A DNA stretch of 22,269 nucleotides from a virus: IMG/VR virus record IMGVR_UViG_3300029448_000491, positions 1-22,269 of that record, one strand, 5' to 3'. Position 1 is the first letter of the stretch. Every line of letters starts with the position of its first letter. The notes under the pieces were generated by a model. The model had not been told where the DNA came from, did not search any database, and saw nothing but the letters and a program-made list of their open reading frames with translations. Positions 7,644-13,300 of this stretch are shown here, in pieces. The translations under genes were made by a program, and so were the position numbers.

Positions 7644-7666
7644 AGTTTCATCCTGATTGTTAGGGA

Positions 7667-9397
7667 TTACTCGACTGGTTCAAAGTGGATCTGTCCGTCT
7701 TCTGAGATGGCGAAGTCAATCTCCTTTGTCCTACCAGTAGTTCGGTCATAGAAGAGGCATGATGCCACTCCGGCTCGACCAGTAAGACGATTTTTAAGTA
7801 CTCGGATAGTAGTTGTATTAGCTACAACAGGATTCTCATTCTGACGATCACGCTCAAGAGCAATGACAGTGTTAGGTACACTAGCAAGCGAACCAGAGCC
7901 ACGGAGATCTTGTAGGGTAATGCGATCACCCTCTTCATAAGCTTTCTGTGTTTTCTTAAGCTGAGACACTACGTCGATACGAACACCAGTACGAGAGACT
8001 AGAGCGCGTAGTTCTTTCATCAAGTTGTCGATGATAAGACGCTCAGACCCGCCGCCGTCGATGTCCTTCTCGTTAGAGCCAGCCATACCAACAGCAGCCG
8101 CCGTGATGTGGTCTAGAACAATAACATCAACACCAAGAGATACAGCCATGAACTCCATACGAGCAGCAAGATTCTGTAGGGCATTGTTACCAAGGTGATC
8201 ATAGATATAGAAGCTTGTGCCAGTGAGTCGCTCTCTAGCTTGGGCATACTCTTCATCTGTAAGATCGTCTACAATCTCTACATCAACTGGATCCTTGCCC
8301 ATCTTTTGTCTAAGCTCATTCATTGTACGAGCAGCCTTGATAGCACGGACTGGCTTATTGATGAGGAGACTGATCATGTCTTCAATAGTTTCTTGAGGCG
8401 ATTCCTCAAGCATGATAGCACCAACAGATCTGCCTTCTTCAAGGTGGTGGCACATCATCTCTCGTAGAATAGTAGACTTACCAGATCCAGTACCAGAAGT
8501 CCATAGGGTAATCTCTCCTGATCGCTGTCCAATAAGGAAGTCAGTGAGCTTGTCATAGGGAAAGGGATACACACGACCCTCTAGTGCGCTGGTTTCAGCA
8601 ACAACATTAGAGACATGTAGAATCTCGTCTGGTGAGTAAAGGGGAGCTTGCCATGTAGCGTTGACCACAGCCTTGCCTTCGCCCTTGACTAAACACTCGT
8701 TAGCGTCCTTGTAAGGGAGCGATGCAATCCTGCACTTACCGGGAGGGAGCAACTCGGCAACTTCCTTAGCAGCTTCACGACCGGGATCGTCTTGATCAAA
8801 CATAATAACAACTTCATCGTAGCTTGTAACAAACTCAAGGTTGTCTTTGATAGAGCGGGCAGCACCCTTGGCTCCAGCAGGGACTGACACAACAGGCCAG
8901 CTATTGTTAAGTAGCTGATTGACAGTCATCGCATCAATCTCACCCTCGGTGATAACAAGACGCTTGGCATTGTTTGATTGATTAGTCCAGACATTTTGAC
9001 CAAACAAAGGAGAGTTCTTTGCGGTGCCTTTCCAAAAGAACGTCTTATCAGGACCGCGAAGCTTTTGTCCTACAATAGATGCGTCCCTGTAATAGTTTGC
9101 AATGTGTACCTCTTTGCCATTGATCTTGGCAATCTGGTATCCATAGATCCTAGCAGTCTTTTCTGTAATACCACGATCAGACAATGCGGTGTATGATCCG
9201 TTGTGGGGCTTGAATGCAACATGTTCTTGTGAGTATTGAGTAGTCATCCTAGAGGATTCTCCTTTGTCGTTTTCATAATGTCCGCAGCTAAAACAATAGC
9301 CGCTTCCATCATCGTAGATAGCCAAGTTATCTTCTGAGTTGTCCCGGCCAGCAGAGGCGCATGAAGGACATTGCTTACGATCAACCAGTGTTCCCAT
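7667..9397 (-). CDS. Fused DNA primase-helicase, T7 gp4-like
   Basis: A 576-residue replisome protein when started at the ATG at 9397. This start has GGAGA about 8 nt upstream and puts the zinc finger at the usual place; a longer frame up to 9475 would run deep into the upstream gene. Domains in order are a zinc ribbon CPSC...CFSC (Cys10, 13, 35, 38), a TOPRIM primase core with VITEGEIDA (Glu151) and MFDQDDPG (Asp201, Asp203), and a RecA-like hexameric helicase with Walker A SGTGSGKST (about 301-309), Walker B VIVLDH and SQLKKTQK. It unwinds the fork and primes the lagging strand with the DNA polymerase encoded next. All key motifs are intact. Confidence 0.95.
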   Translation of the reverse strand: MGTLVDRKQCPSCASAGRDNSEDNLAIYDDGSGYCFSCGHYENDKGESSRMTTQYSQEHVAFKPHNGSYTALSDRGITEKTARIYGYQIAKINGKEVHIANYYRDASIVGQKLRGPDKTFFWKGTAKNSPLFGQNVWTNQSNNAKRLVITEGEIDAMTVNQLLNNSWPVVSVPAGAKGAARSIKDNLEFVTSYDEVVIMFDQDDPGREAAKEVAELLPPGKCRIASLPYKDANECLVKGEGKAVVNATWQAPLYSPDEILHVSNVVAETSALEGRVYPFPYDKLTDFLIGQRSGEITLWTSGTGSGKSTILREMMCHHLEEGRSVGAIMLEESPQETIEDMISLLINKPVRAIKAARTMNELRQKMGKDPVDVEIVDDLTDEEYAQARERLTGTSFYIYDHLGNNALQNLAARMEFMAVSLGVDVIVLDHITAAAVGMAGSNEKDIDGGGSERLIIDNLMKELRALVSRTGVRIDVVSQLKKTQKAYEEGDRITLQDLRGSGSLASVPNTVIALERDRQNENPVVANTTTIRVLKNRLTGRAGVASCLFYDRTTGRTKEIDFAISEDGQIHFEPVE

Positions 9398-9866
9398 TAT
9401 TGTTCTCCAATATATTCTTAATCTTTTTAAGTTCACCACATACCCAAGACCTAGACTTACCAAGCCTAGCTCCAATTATTTCTTGGGTGTAATTATCTAT
9501 CTTCATATCAACAATGATTCTTTGTGTTTCTGACAGCGGTTCCAACATCTCATATAAAGATGCTTCTTTGACTGATGAGTCTAGTATAAAAGAATCTATG
9601 TTCGTCTTTGTATTATATCTCTGTGTCCACTTCCTATCCGCTTGCTTCCTGTATCCCATGTCATGCATGTAATCATACACAACATCTTTCTTAACAGTAA
9701 AGTTAAGATAAATCTCAATCTTAGTTTTATTTGGATCAAACTTCTCAAGTCTTTTCCAAGCATGAACCAATGCACAAGCGTAGATTTCTTCATTAGTCCA
9801 CCTTGAACACTTAGCGGCTAATGAATAAGAAATCTTCTTAATCAAATCAGTATGTTCTTCTAACAT
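9381..9866 (-). CDS. Sigma-factor-like protein (regions 2 and 4)
   Basis: A 161-residue protein from the ATG at 9866, which has GGGAGA upstream; a longer start would lie inside tRNA-Lys. The N-terminal half (EEIYACALVHAWKRLEKFDP, then a helix with KKDVVYDYM) resembles sigma70 region 2. The C-terminal part (LSETQRIIVDMKI, then TQEIIGARLGKSRSWVCGEL) is a helix-turn-helix like region 4. The size matches ECF-type or phage sigma-like proteins. It could direct host RNA polymerase to phage promoters or act as a replication-linked regulator next to the primase gene, whose start it overlaps by 17 nt. A second, more diverged sigma-like ORF lies at 20912-21457. Confidence 0.72.
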   Translation of the reverse strand: MLEEHTDLIKKISYSLAAKCSRWTNEEIYACALVHAWKRLEKFDPNKTKIEIYLNFTVKKDVVYDYMHDMGYRKQADRKWTQRYNTKTNIDSFILDSSVKEASLYEMLEPLSETQRIIVDMKIDNYTQEIIGARLGKSRSWVCGELKKIKNILENNNGNTG

Positions 9867-9884
9867 GTAGTCTCCCTGTAAGAA

Positions 9885-9957
9885 TACCCTCACTTGGACT
9901 CGAACCAAGGACCAATCGGTTAAAAGCCGATTGCTCTACCAACTGAGCTATGAGGGC
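9885..9957 (-). tRNA. tRNA-Lys (anticodon UUU)
   Basis: A complete 73-nt cloverleaf on the minus strand. The acceptor GCCCTCA pairs with TGAGGGT and A is the discriminator. The D arm is TAGCTCAGTTGGTAGAGCA. The anticodon stem ATCGG/CCGAT holds loop CTTTTAA (anticodon UUU, codon AAA/AAG). The T arm is CTTGG-TTCGAGT-CCAAG. The 3' CCA is not encoded. The only wobble in the acceptor is the first pair (G-U). Confidence 0.95.
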
Positions 9958-9978
9958 AGTAGCTCTGGTAGTGCTTAT

Positions 9979-10215
9979 TTAGTTAGTACCAAACAAAGCA
10001 CACCAGAGACTAGAACACTTAGACTTCTTACCACAAGGGCATGTCTGAATATCCTCTGGGTTTTTCTTAGCTCTATTAAGACCTCTCTCTACTTCTGAGT
10101 CAGTGAGAAGAATTTGGTAGGGCTTACCTTTATATGTGACAGAAGACTGCCAATAGTTCTTAGCTTCCTTCGCTGTCTTTCGATTCTTGTTCTTTTTTCG
10201 GCTGGAGTTTTCCAT
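9979..10215 (-). CDS. Unknown 78-aa protein with Cys-rich C-terminus
   Basis: The N-terminus is highly basic (SSRKKNKNRKTAKEAK). The middle reads SVTYKGKPYQILLTDSEVER, and the C-terminus has five cysteines in TCPCGKKSKCSSLWCALFG, which could bind a zinc ion. The start at 10215 has AAGGAA about 8 nt upstream and overlaps the preceding gene by 56 nt. The gene ends 21 nt before tRNA-Lys. A nucleic-acid-binding role is suggested by charge and possible zinc binding only; no family recognised. Confidence 0.7.
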   Translation of the reverse strand: MENSSRKKNKNRKTAKEAKNYWQSSVTYKGKPYQILLTDSEVERGLNRAKKNPEDIQTCPCGKKSKCSSLWCALFGTN

Positions 10216-10363
10216 TTTTTAATTCCTTTTTTCCAAAGATTTTATCGTAATTTTCTCTATACTGTTCTTCGTCCGTTTTACGACGAACGCTTCCTTTGCC
10301 ATACATTTGGTGTCTTACCTGTTTACGACTCCATTTGCATTCGCTATTCCAATCTTTAACCAT
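10160..10363 (-). CDS. Unknown small basic protein
   Basis: A 67-residue, Lys/Glu/Arg-rich hydrophilic protein with no recognised motif. Its ATG at 10363 lies only 4 nt after the 3' end of tRNA-Arg. Its only ribosome site is GGGAG, which is part of the tRNA acceptor/T-arm sequence. Translation would therefore compete with tRNA folding and 3' processing. It overlaps the next gene by 56 nt in another frame. Probably real, because the next gene's ribosome site is separate and good, but evidence is modest. Confidence 0.58.
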   Translation of the reverse strand: MVKDWNSECKWSRKQVRHQMYGKGSVRRKTDEEQYRENYDKIFGKKELKNGKLQPKKEQESKDSEGS

Positions 10364-10367
10364 AAAG

Positions 10368-10441
10368 CACTCCCGGCAGGACTCGAACCTGCAACCTGCG
10401 GATTAGAAGTCCGCTGCTCTGTCCAGTTGAGCTACGAGAGC
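10368..10441 (-). tRNA. tRNA-Arg (anticodon UCU)
   Basis: A complete 74-nt cloverleaf. The acceptor GCTCTCG pairs with CGGGAGT with two G-U pairs and G as discriminator. The D arm is TAGCTCAACTGGACAGAGCA. The anticodon stem GCGGA/TCCGC holds loop CTTCTAA (UCU, codon AGA). The T arm is GCAGG-TTCGAGT-CCTGC. CCA is not encoded. The first 10 nt overlap the end of the deaminase-like gene, whose TAG stop is tRNA positions 8-10. Confidence 0.95.
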
Positions 10442-10788
10442 AAGATGATACCCTCTCTCGTAGTGTAGTATATGTTGTCAAATATTTCCAGACACCAAGG
10501 CAAGCATTTAACACAGGGCTTTGACATTCGCATCTGACCATATCTATTATATCGAAAGTTAATCAGGGTAAGTTTAGTTCTTTGATCAATCTTTCTGAGA
10601 GCATCAAGCTCTGAATGTAATTCATTGTACCTGTACCCATATTTAGCTGCAAGGGGATGAGTCTTGTGTTGATTAATACCAACTGATAGGATTTTATTTC
10701 CTCTGCAAATAATAGAGCAGTGTTTTTTAGACAACGGATTATTAATACAATGCTTCAGACCAATGGGAACAACCGCATCTAGCTTCAC
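10432..10788 (-). CDS. Cytidine/deoxycytidylate-deaminase-fold protein
   Basis: A 118-residue protein with the zinc site of the deaminase family: HSELDA (His58, catalytic Glu60) and KPCVKC (Cys92, Cys95). In phages such proteins often deaminate dCMP to dUMP, the substrate for thymidylate synthase, which would link it to ThyX in this window. The small size also fits a tRNA or free-nucleoside deaminase, so the substrate is not settled. It begins with GTG at 10788, overlapping the previous stop as GTGA. It ends inside tRNA-Arg. Confidence 0.8.
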   Translation of the reverse strand: MKLDAVVPIGLKHCINNPLSKKHCSIICRGNKILSVGINQHKTHPLAAKYGYRYNELHSELDALRKIDQRTKLTLINFRYNRYGQMRMSKPCVKCLPWCLEIFDNIYYTTREGIILLS

Positions 10789-11309
10789 GATTCACATCCT
10801 TTATAATAATGCTCAAGATACAAATCTGTCCATACTGGCATTCTGCTTGTAATAAGAAACTCAGCAGCTTTGATACTTCTTGTGTCAACTAAATCCTTTT
10901 TAATGTGCCAATGAGAAAGAATAGTATAACAAGAAGCATTTGGAAATAGGTTTAACATTTTTGAAATCTCATCCACTATTTCTATTTTATCGGGGTACTT
11001 TTCTTTTAACAAAGATCTAAGCCTATTGAACACCGGGTCTGGCTCTCCTTTTACAAAAGAAGATCCCCATCCGGGTACTTTGTACCCTCTAGATAAAGCA
11101 CCATACGCTTCAGCAATAGGATTGGAACAAGAAAGCAATCTATTTGTTTGACTAAGAGGAGCGTGTATATTTCCTAATGTAAGTAATGCAGCGGGAAGGG
11201 TAGAAAAGAAATCTTTACCAAGCATTGCACCTTGAATAATAGCAGTAGTACTAGCGTTAAATCTTTTAGCAATCGTTTGATGTACTAATTCTAGTTCTTT
11301 TAGAATCAT
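10785..11309 (-). CDS. Citrate-synthase-like protein, C-terminal-type fragment, probably not catalytic
   Basis: A 174-residue protein that I read as the citrate synthase fold. It has LPAALLTLGNIHAPLSQTNR (His49 where the first catalytic His would be), then YKVPGWGSSFVKGEPDPVFN, which parallels the family's vPGfGHxvyk...DPR. It also has FPNASCYTILSHW and ITSRMPVWTDLYLEHY, matching the C-terminal R...GWxxHxxE region. In the second motif the catalytic His of GFGH is Ser83. It is less than half the length of a bacterial citrate synthase (about 430). AAGGAG lies 6 nt upstream of the ATG, right after the tRNA-Ile-like gene. The family assignment is from pattern matching and is moderately sure; function is unknown. 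It could bind acyl-CoA or host citrate synthase. Confidence 0.68.
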   Translation of the reverse strand: MILKELELVHQTIAKRFNASTTAIIQGAMLGKDFFSTLPAALLTLGNIHAPLSQTNRLLSCSNPIAEAYGALSRGYKVPGWGSSFVKGEPDPVFNRLRSLLKEKYPDKIEIVDEISKMLNLFPNASCYTILSHWHIKKDLVDTRSIKAAEFLITSRMPVWTDLYLEHYYKGCES

Positions 11310-11324
11310 AATATCTCCTTGTAA

Positions 11325-11404
11325 TCCTCAGAGCAGGATTCGAACCTGCGACATGACGGCGATTATAAGTCACCCGCTACAACGCCTACGCAGCTTGCCT
11401 GAGG
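11325..11404 (-). tRNA. Unusual tRNA, probable tRNA-Ile (anticodon UAU)
   Basis: An 80-nt tRNA-like sequence. The acceptor CCTCAGG pairs with TCTGAGG (last pair G-U), and A is the discriminator. The D arm GCTGC-GTAGGCGTT-GTAGC has a GG in the loop. The anticodon stem GGTGA/TCGCC holds loop CTTATAA (UAU, codon AUA). The T arm GCAGG-TTCGAAT-CCTGC is canonical. Oddities are a three-base linker CAA without U8 between acceptor and D stem, a five-bp D stem and an 8-nt variable loop. It may be a divergent working tRNA or a decaying copy. Confidence 0.62.
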
Positions 11405-11408
11405 TAAA

Positions 11409-11439
11409 CCCCCCTGCCTCCAACTCGGAGACAGAGGGG
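11409..11439 (-). terminator. Strong 13-bp hairpin before tRNA-Ile-like gene (terminator or processing site)
   Basis: Read on the minus strand, CCCCTCTGTCTCC and GGAGGCAGGGGGG form a 13-bp stem around a GAGTT loop. Two of the pairs are G-U, which would be A/C mismatches on the other strand, so the minus-strand RNA is the form that folds. It is followed by only TTTA before the tRNA. That is a weak U-tract for an intrinsic terminator, so an RNase processing signal is as likely. Confidence 0.55.
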
Positions 11440-11595
11440 CGGATTGACGGTCCTGCTGGTAAGTTCAACAGAACCAAGGTAGCGACAATCTAAATCTTGA
11501 GGCAACGTAGATACTCTTCACCTGCTTAGCAATATTGGATCACATTGTTAAAGTTGTGAATGAATAGATTTAGATGCCGCACCAGTCAAACCAAA
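11440..11595 (-). ncRNA. Predicted structured RNA with a three-way junction, between two tRNAs
   Basis: No ORF fits here, but the minus strand folds very well. P1 pairs GGTTTGAC (11592-11585) with GTCAATCC (11448-11441), with one T-T mismatch. P2 pairs GGTGCGGCATCTAAATCT (11583-11566) with 11497-11478, giving 18 bp with two single-T bulges. P3 is a 10-bp hairpin (11475-11449) with loop AACTTAC and three G-U pairs. Linkers between helices are 1, 2 and 0 nt, which makes a tight three-way junction. Inside P2 two more hairpins are possible, TCACA/TGTGA and GCAGGTG/TACGTTGC. Several G-U pairs would be mismatches on the plus strand, so the RNA is minus-strand. I do not recognise an RNA class; marine phage RNAs that sit near tRNAs (for example the manA or GOLLD classes) should be compared. 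Confidence 0.62.
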
Positions 11596-11669
11596 TAGCT
11601 CCGGTGGGATTCGAACCCACACTGTATGGATTTTAAGTCCACTGCCTCTGCCAATTGGGCTACGGAGCC
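11596..11669 (-). tRNA. tRNA-Leu (anticodon UAA) with short variable loop
   Basis: A 74-nt cloverleaf. The acceptor GGCTCCG pairs with CGGAGCT and A is the discriminator. The D arm is TAGCCCAATTGGCAGAGGC. The anticodon stem GTGGA/TCCAT holds loop CTTAAAA (UAA, codon UUA). The variable loop ACAGT is only 5 nt, and the T arm is GTGGG-TTCGAAT-CCCAC. Bacterial leucine tRNAs normally have a long variable arm, so the identity rests on the anticodon. Confidence 0.92.
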
Positions 11670-11673
11670 AAAG

Positions 11674-11701
11674 GAGCAGTAGACCCTTCAGCCTACTGCT
11701 C
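11674..11701 (-). promoter_or_regulatory. 9-bp hairpin at the end of the resolvase gene, just upstream of tRNA-Leu
   Basis: GAGCAGTAG and CTACTGCTC form a perfect 9-bp stem with a 10-nt loop on the minus-strand RNA. It contains the TAG stop of the RusA-like gene and is followed by CTTT and then the tRNA 5' end. It may be an RNase processing signal or an attenuator. The next tRNA downstream has the same arrangement: hairpin, 4 nt, tRNA. Confidence 0.5.
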
Positions 11702-12106
11702 GGTAATACTTATTACAAAGTATCCCTCTTCACCTTCAGCCGCCCAACCTTTAGAAGCTTCAATAGAAACAATTTGAGAATCATCTACCCACAGTTTCTT
11801 ATTTAAACAATCTAAGCAAGCTTTAATCCCATTGTCAACGTCCCACTTAGGATAATTAAACTTAGTTGTTTTAGGTTTTTTAACATTCATGCTTAAGGAA
11901 ACATGTAGCGGTCCCTCGAGTAATGGATAACCTTCACTAAACACCTCGTCTACTACGCCTGCTGCTTCAGCAATAAACCTTTTATAAGGTCCAGCGTAGT
12001 AAGCGTGAGGCCTCCCGCCCCGACCCTTAGAGAGCCGGGGCCGGGAAGCCGCTACGGGGTTTAGGGGAAAAACCCACTCAAGGGAGTCTTTAGAACGGGA
12101 GGGCAT
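11693..12106 (-). CDS. rusA: RusA-family Holliday junction resolvase
   Basis: A 137-residue endonuclease. It has NPVAASRPRLSKGRGG near the N-terminus and the family's acidic core, PKWDVDNGIKACLDCLN (Asp89, Asp91, Asp99) followed by WVDDSQI (Asp108). RusA enzymes cut four-way junctions; in T7-like phages a resolvase clears branched replication intermediates before packaging, a role T7 gives to the unrelated gp3. The start is uncertain: ATG at 12106 has GGAAG 12 nt upstream, while ATG at 12127 has no clear site. I prefer 12106 because it overlaps the SSB end less. The gene ends in a hairpin beside tRNA-Leu. Confidence 0.88.
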   Translation of the reverse strand: MPSRSKDSLEWVFPLNPVAASRPRLSKGRGGRPHAYYAGPYKRFIAEAAGVVDEVFSEGYPLLEGPLHVSLSMNVKKPKTTKFNYPKWDVDNGIKACLDCLNKKLWVDDSQIVSIEASKGWAAEGEEGYFVISITEQ

Positions 12107-12650
12107 TGTCTGTAATGTCTTCCACATCTACTGAAGTTTCGTCTGTATGAATAGACGATTCAGTGGTTGCTACTGGAGCCTTATAATCAGATCCGTCAAA
12201 GCCCTCAGTCTTTGAGAATCCACCAGTATCTTCATATGGCTTCTTCTCAATAATCTGAACGCCGCTCAGGAATAGACTCATTGAAGAGTCTCGGTCAAGA
12301 ATCATAGGTGTAAGCTTAAGCTTAACCTTGTCTCCACCAAACGCAATTGCTTCAGTCTTCTGGGCATTTGCATCATAACAGGGAAAGATCTCTTGTCCCT
12401 TCTTAGTGAAGGAAGAAGTCTTGGCTTTGATAAGAGTTACACCATCATCGGTGGTCCTCATGCCGTTGATCTTGGTTGCGTTATGATCTGTCTTGAGCTT
12501 ATCAAGCTGGGCTTGAAGAGCATCATCAACAACAACAGTGATGTTATGGTTTCCGGGCTTACCAAACTTATCATCAATCTTGTGCAGGAATGCCCATTGA
12601 ACGTCAAGGGTTCCGGTAACAAAAGTAGCTGGCTTATTCTGAGTCATCAT
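12090..12650 (-). CDS. Single-stranded DNA-binding protein, T7 gp2.5-like in role
   Basis: A 186-residue protein from ATG at 12650, which has AAGGAG 6 nt upstream. The body (GTLDVQWAFLHKIDDKFGKP, then NITVVVDDALQ, and KVKLKLTPMIL) is consistent with an OB-fold. The C-terminal 30 residues are acidic and end in DNALPF. An acidic tail closed by an aromatic residue is the partner-binding tip of phage and bacterial SSBs, and in T7 it contacts polymerase and helicase. Position next to the resolvase, in the replication block, agrees. Sequence identity to named SSBs cannot be measured here, so the call rests on tail, size and context. Confidence 0.72.
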   Translation of the reverse strand: MMTQNKPATFVTGTLDVQWAFLHKIDDKFGKPGNHNITVVVDDALQAQLDKLKTDHNATKINGMRTTDDGVTLIKAKTSSFTKKGQEIFPCYDANAQKTEAIAFGGDKVKLKLTPMILDRDSSMSLFLSGVQIIEKKPYEDTGGFSKTEGFDGSDYKAPVATTESSIHTDETSVDVEDITDNALPF

Positions 12651-12852
12651 TAGTATCTCCTTCATTGATTTCTTCTGGGTTCTCTTGGTTGGCCTGAACA
12701 ATTAGGCCGCTAACGTCATCTTTAATTCTTCGTGAAATCTGTTCTAGCGAATCAGCAAGACTTGCTAGATATCCTAGAACAACATCTAGCCCAATAGCAG
12801 GGACATTGTTTTCGGTTGTCTCTTCTGTAGTTTCTTCGGTCATACTTTCCAT
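12634..12852 (-). CDS. Small acidic protein upstream of SSB, unknown
   Basis: A 72-residue protein. The ATG at 12852 overlaps the upstream stop as TAATG and has GGAAGGAG 6 nt before it. The first 15 residues are Thr/Glu repeats (MTEETTEETTE). A helical centre (LDVVLGYLASLADSLEQISR) follows, then an acidic Asn/Glu/Asp tail. The overall charge is strongly negative. It could be a DNA-mimic or partner-binding protein, but nothing identifies it. Confidence 0.68.
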   Translation of the reverse strand: MESMTEETTEETTENNVPAIGLDVVLGYLASLADSLEQISRRIKDDVSGLIVQANQENPEEINEGDTNDDSE

Positions 12853-13187
12853 TAAATTACTCCTTCCTTCCATATCTTATCGGTTATTTTGTACTGAAGG
12901 TTCAGAGCTTCTTGTTCTCCGTCACCTTCCCATTTATTTGTAACAAACTGTTTAACATGAACCATTTCATGAACAAGGGAAGCTACAAAATTTCTTAGTT
13001 CTTGTTGGGGATGTACTTCTATTTTGTAAGATTTAAAAGCAGTGTCAGGATCTTCTTCGCAAGTAGCCCAGCAATCTAAATCTTCATTAAGAGAAAAGAT
13101 AACATAGACACTTTGAATATCAAATTCAGTCTGACAATATTCTATTACGTCATATGCAATTGAATGAAGACTAGGTGTAGAAAGCAT
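12852..13187 (-). CDS. HExxH zinc metallopeptidase-like protein
   Basis: A 111-residue protein with LVHEMVHVKQF, which gives HEMVH with its two zinc-binding His and catalytic Glu. A downstream EGDGEQEA may supply the third ligand, as in gluzincins. SprT-like and other minimal HExxH phage proteins have this size. A role in protein processing, or in removing DNA-protein crosslinks, is possible but unproven. The start at 13187 overlaps the stop of the tiny basic gene as TAATG, and its stop overlaps the next start the same way. Confidence 0.72.
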   Translation of the reverse strand: MLSTPSLHSIAYDVIEYCQTEFDIQSVYVIFSLNEDLDCWATCEEDPDTAFKSYKIEVHPQQELRNFVASLVHEMVHVKQFVTNKWEGDGEQEALNLQYKITDKIWKEGVI

Positions 13188-13300
13188 TAGTTCTTTCTCC
13201 CGCTTTTTCTTCTTCCATACTTATTCTTCTTAGAACGTCTTGGTTTTCCTGCTGTCTTTCCTCTGAAAGCAGAAGACTCTTTAATATTCTTTCTACTCAT
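13187..13300 (-). CDS. Tiny 37-aa highly basic protein
   Basis: A short ORF found by translating the gap. It begins MSRKNIKESSAFRGKTAGKP and ends RRKSGRKN. More than a third of the residues are Lys or Arg. It overlaps the metallophosphoesterase stop as ATGA and the next gene as TAATG, so it fits the coupled-translation pattern of its neighbours. Charge suggests nucleic acid binding; nothing else can be said. Confidence 0.65.
   Translation of the reverse strand: MSRKNIKESSAFRGKTAGKPRRSKKNKYGRRKSGRKN

Noticed and set aside
9398-9475. N-terminal extension of the primase-helicase
   Set aside because: It would run deep into the sigma-like gene. The ATG at 9397 has a GGAGA site and places the zinc ribbon at the usual distance.
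9867-9908. N-terminal extension of the sigma-like gene
   Set aside because: The upstream part is tRNA-Lys sequence; ATG 9866 has GGGAGA in the right place.
11405-11595. Group I intron splitting a tRNA
   Set aside because: Neither flanking tRNA is interrupted in its anticodon or T arm, and no intron core elements or exon pairing could be recognised; an independent structured RNA fits better.
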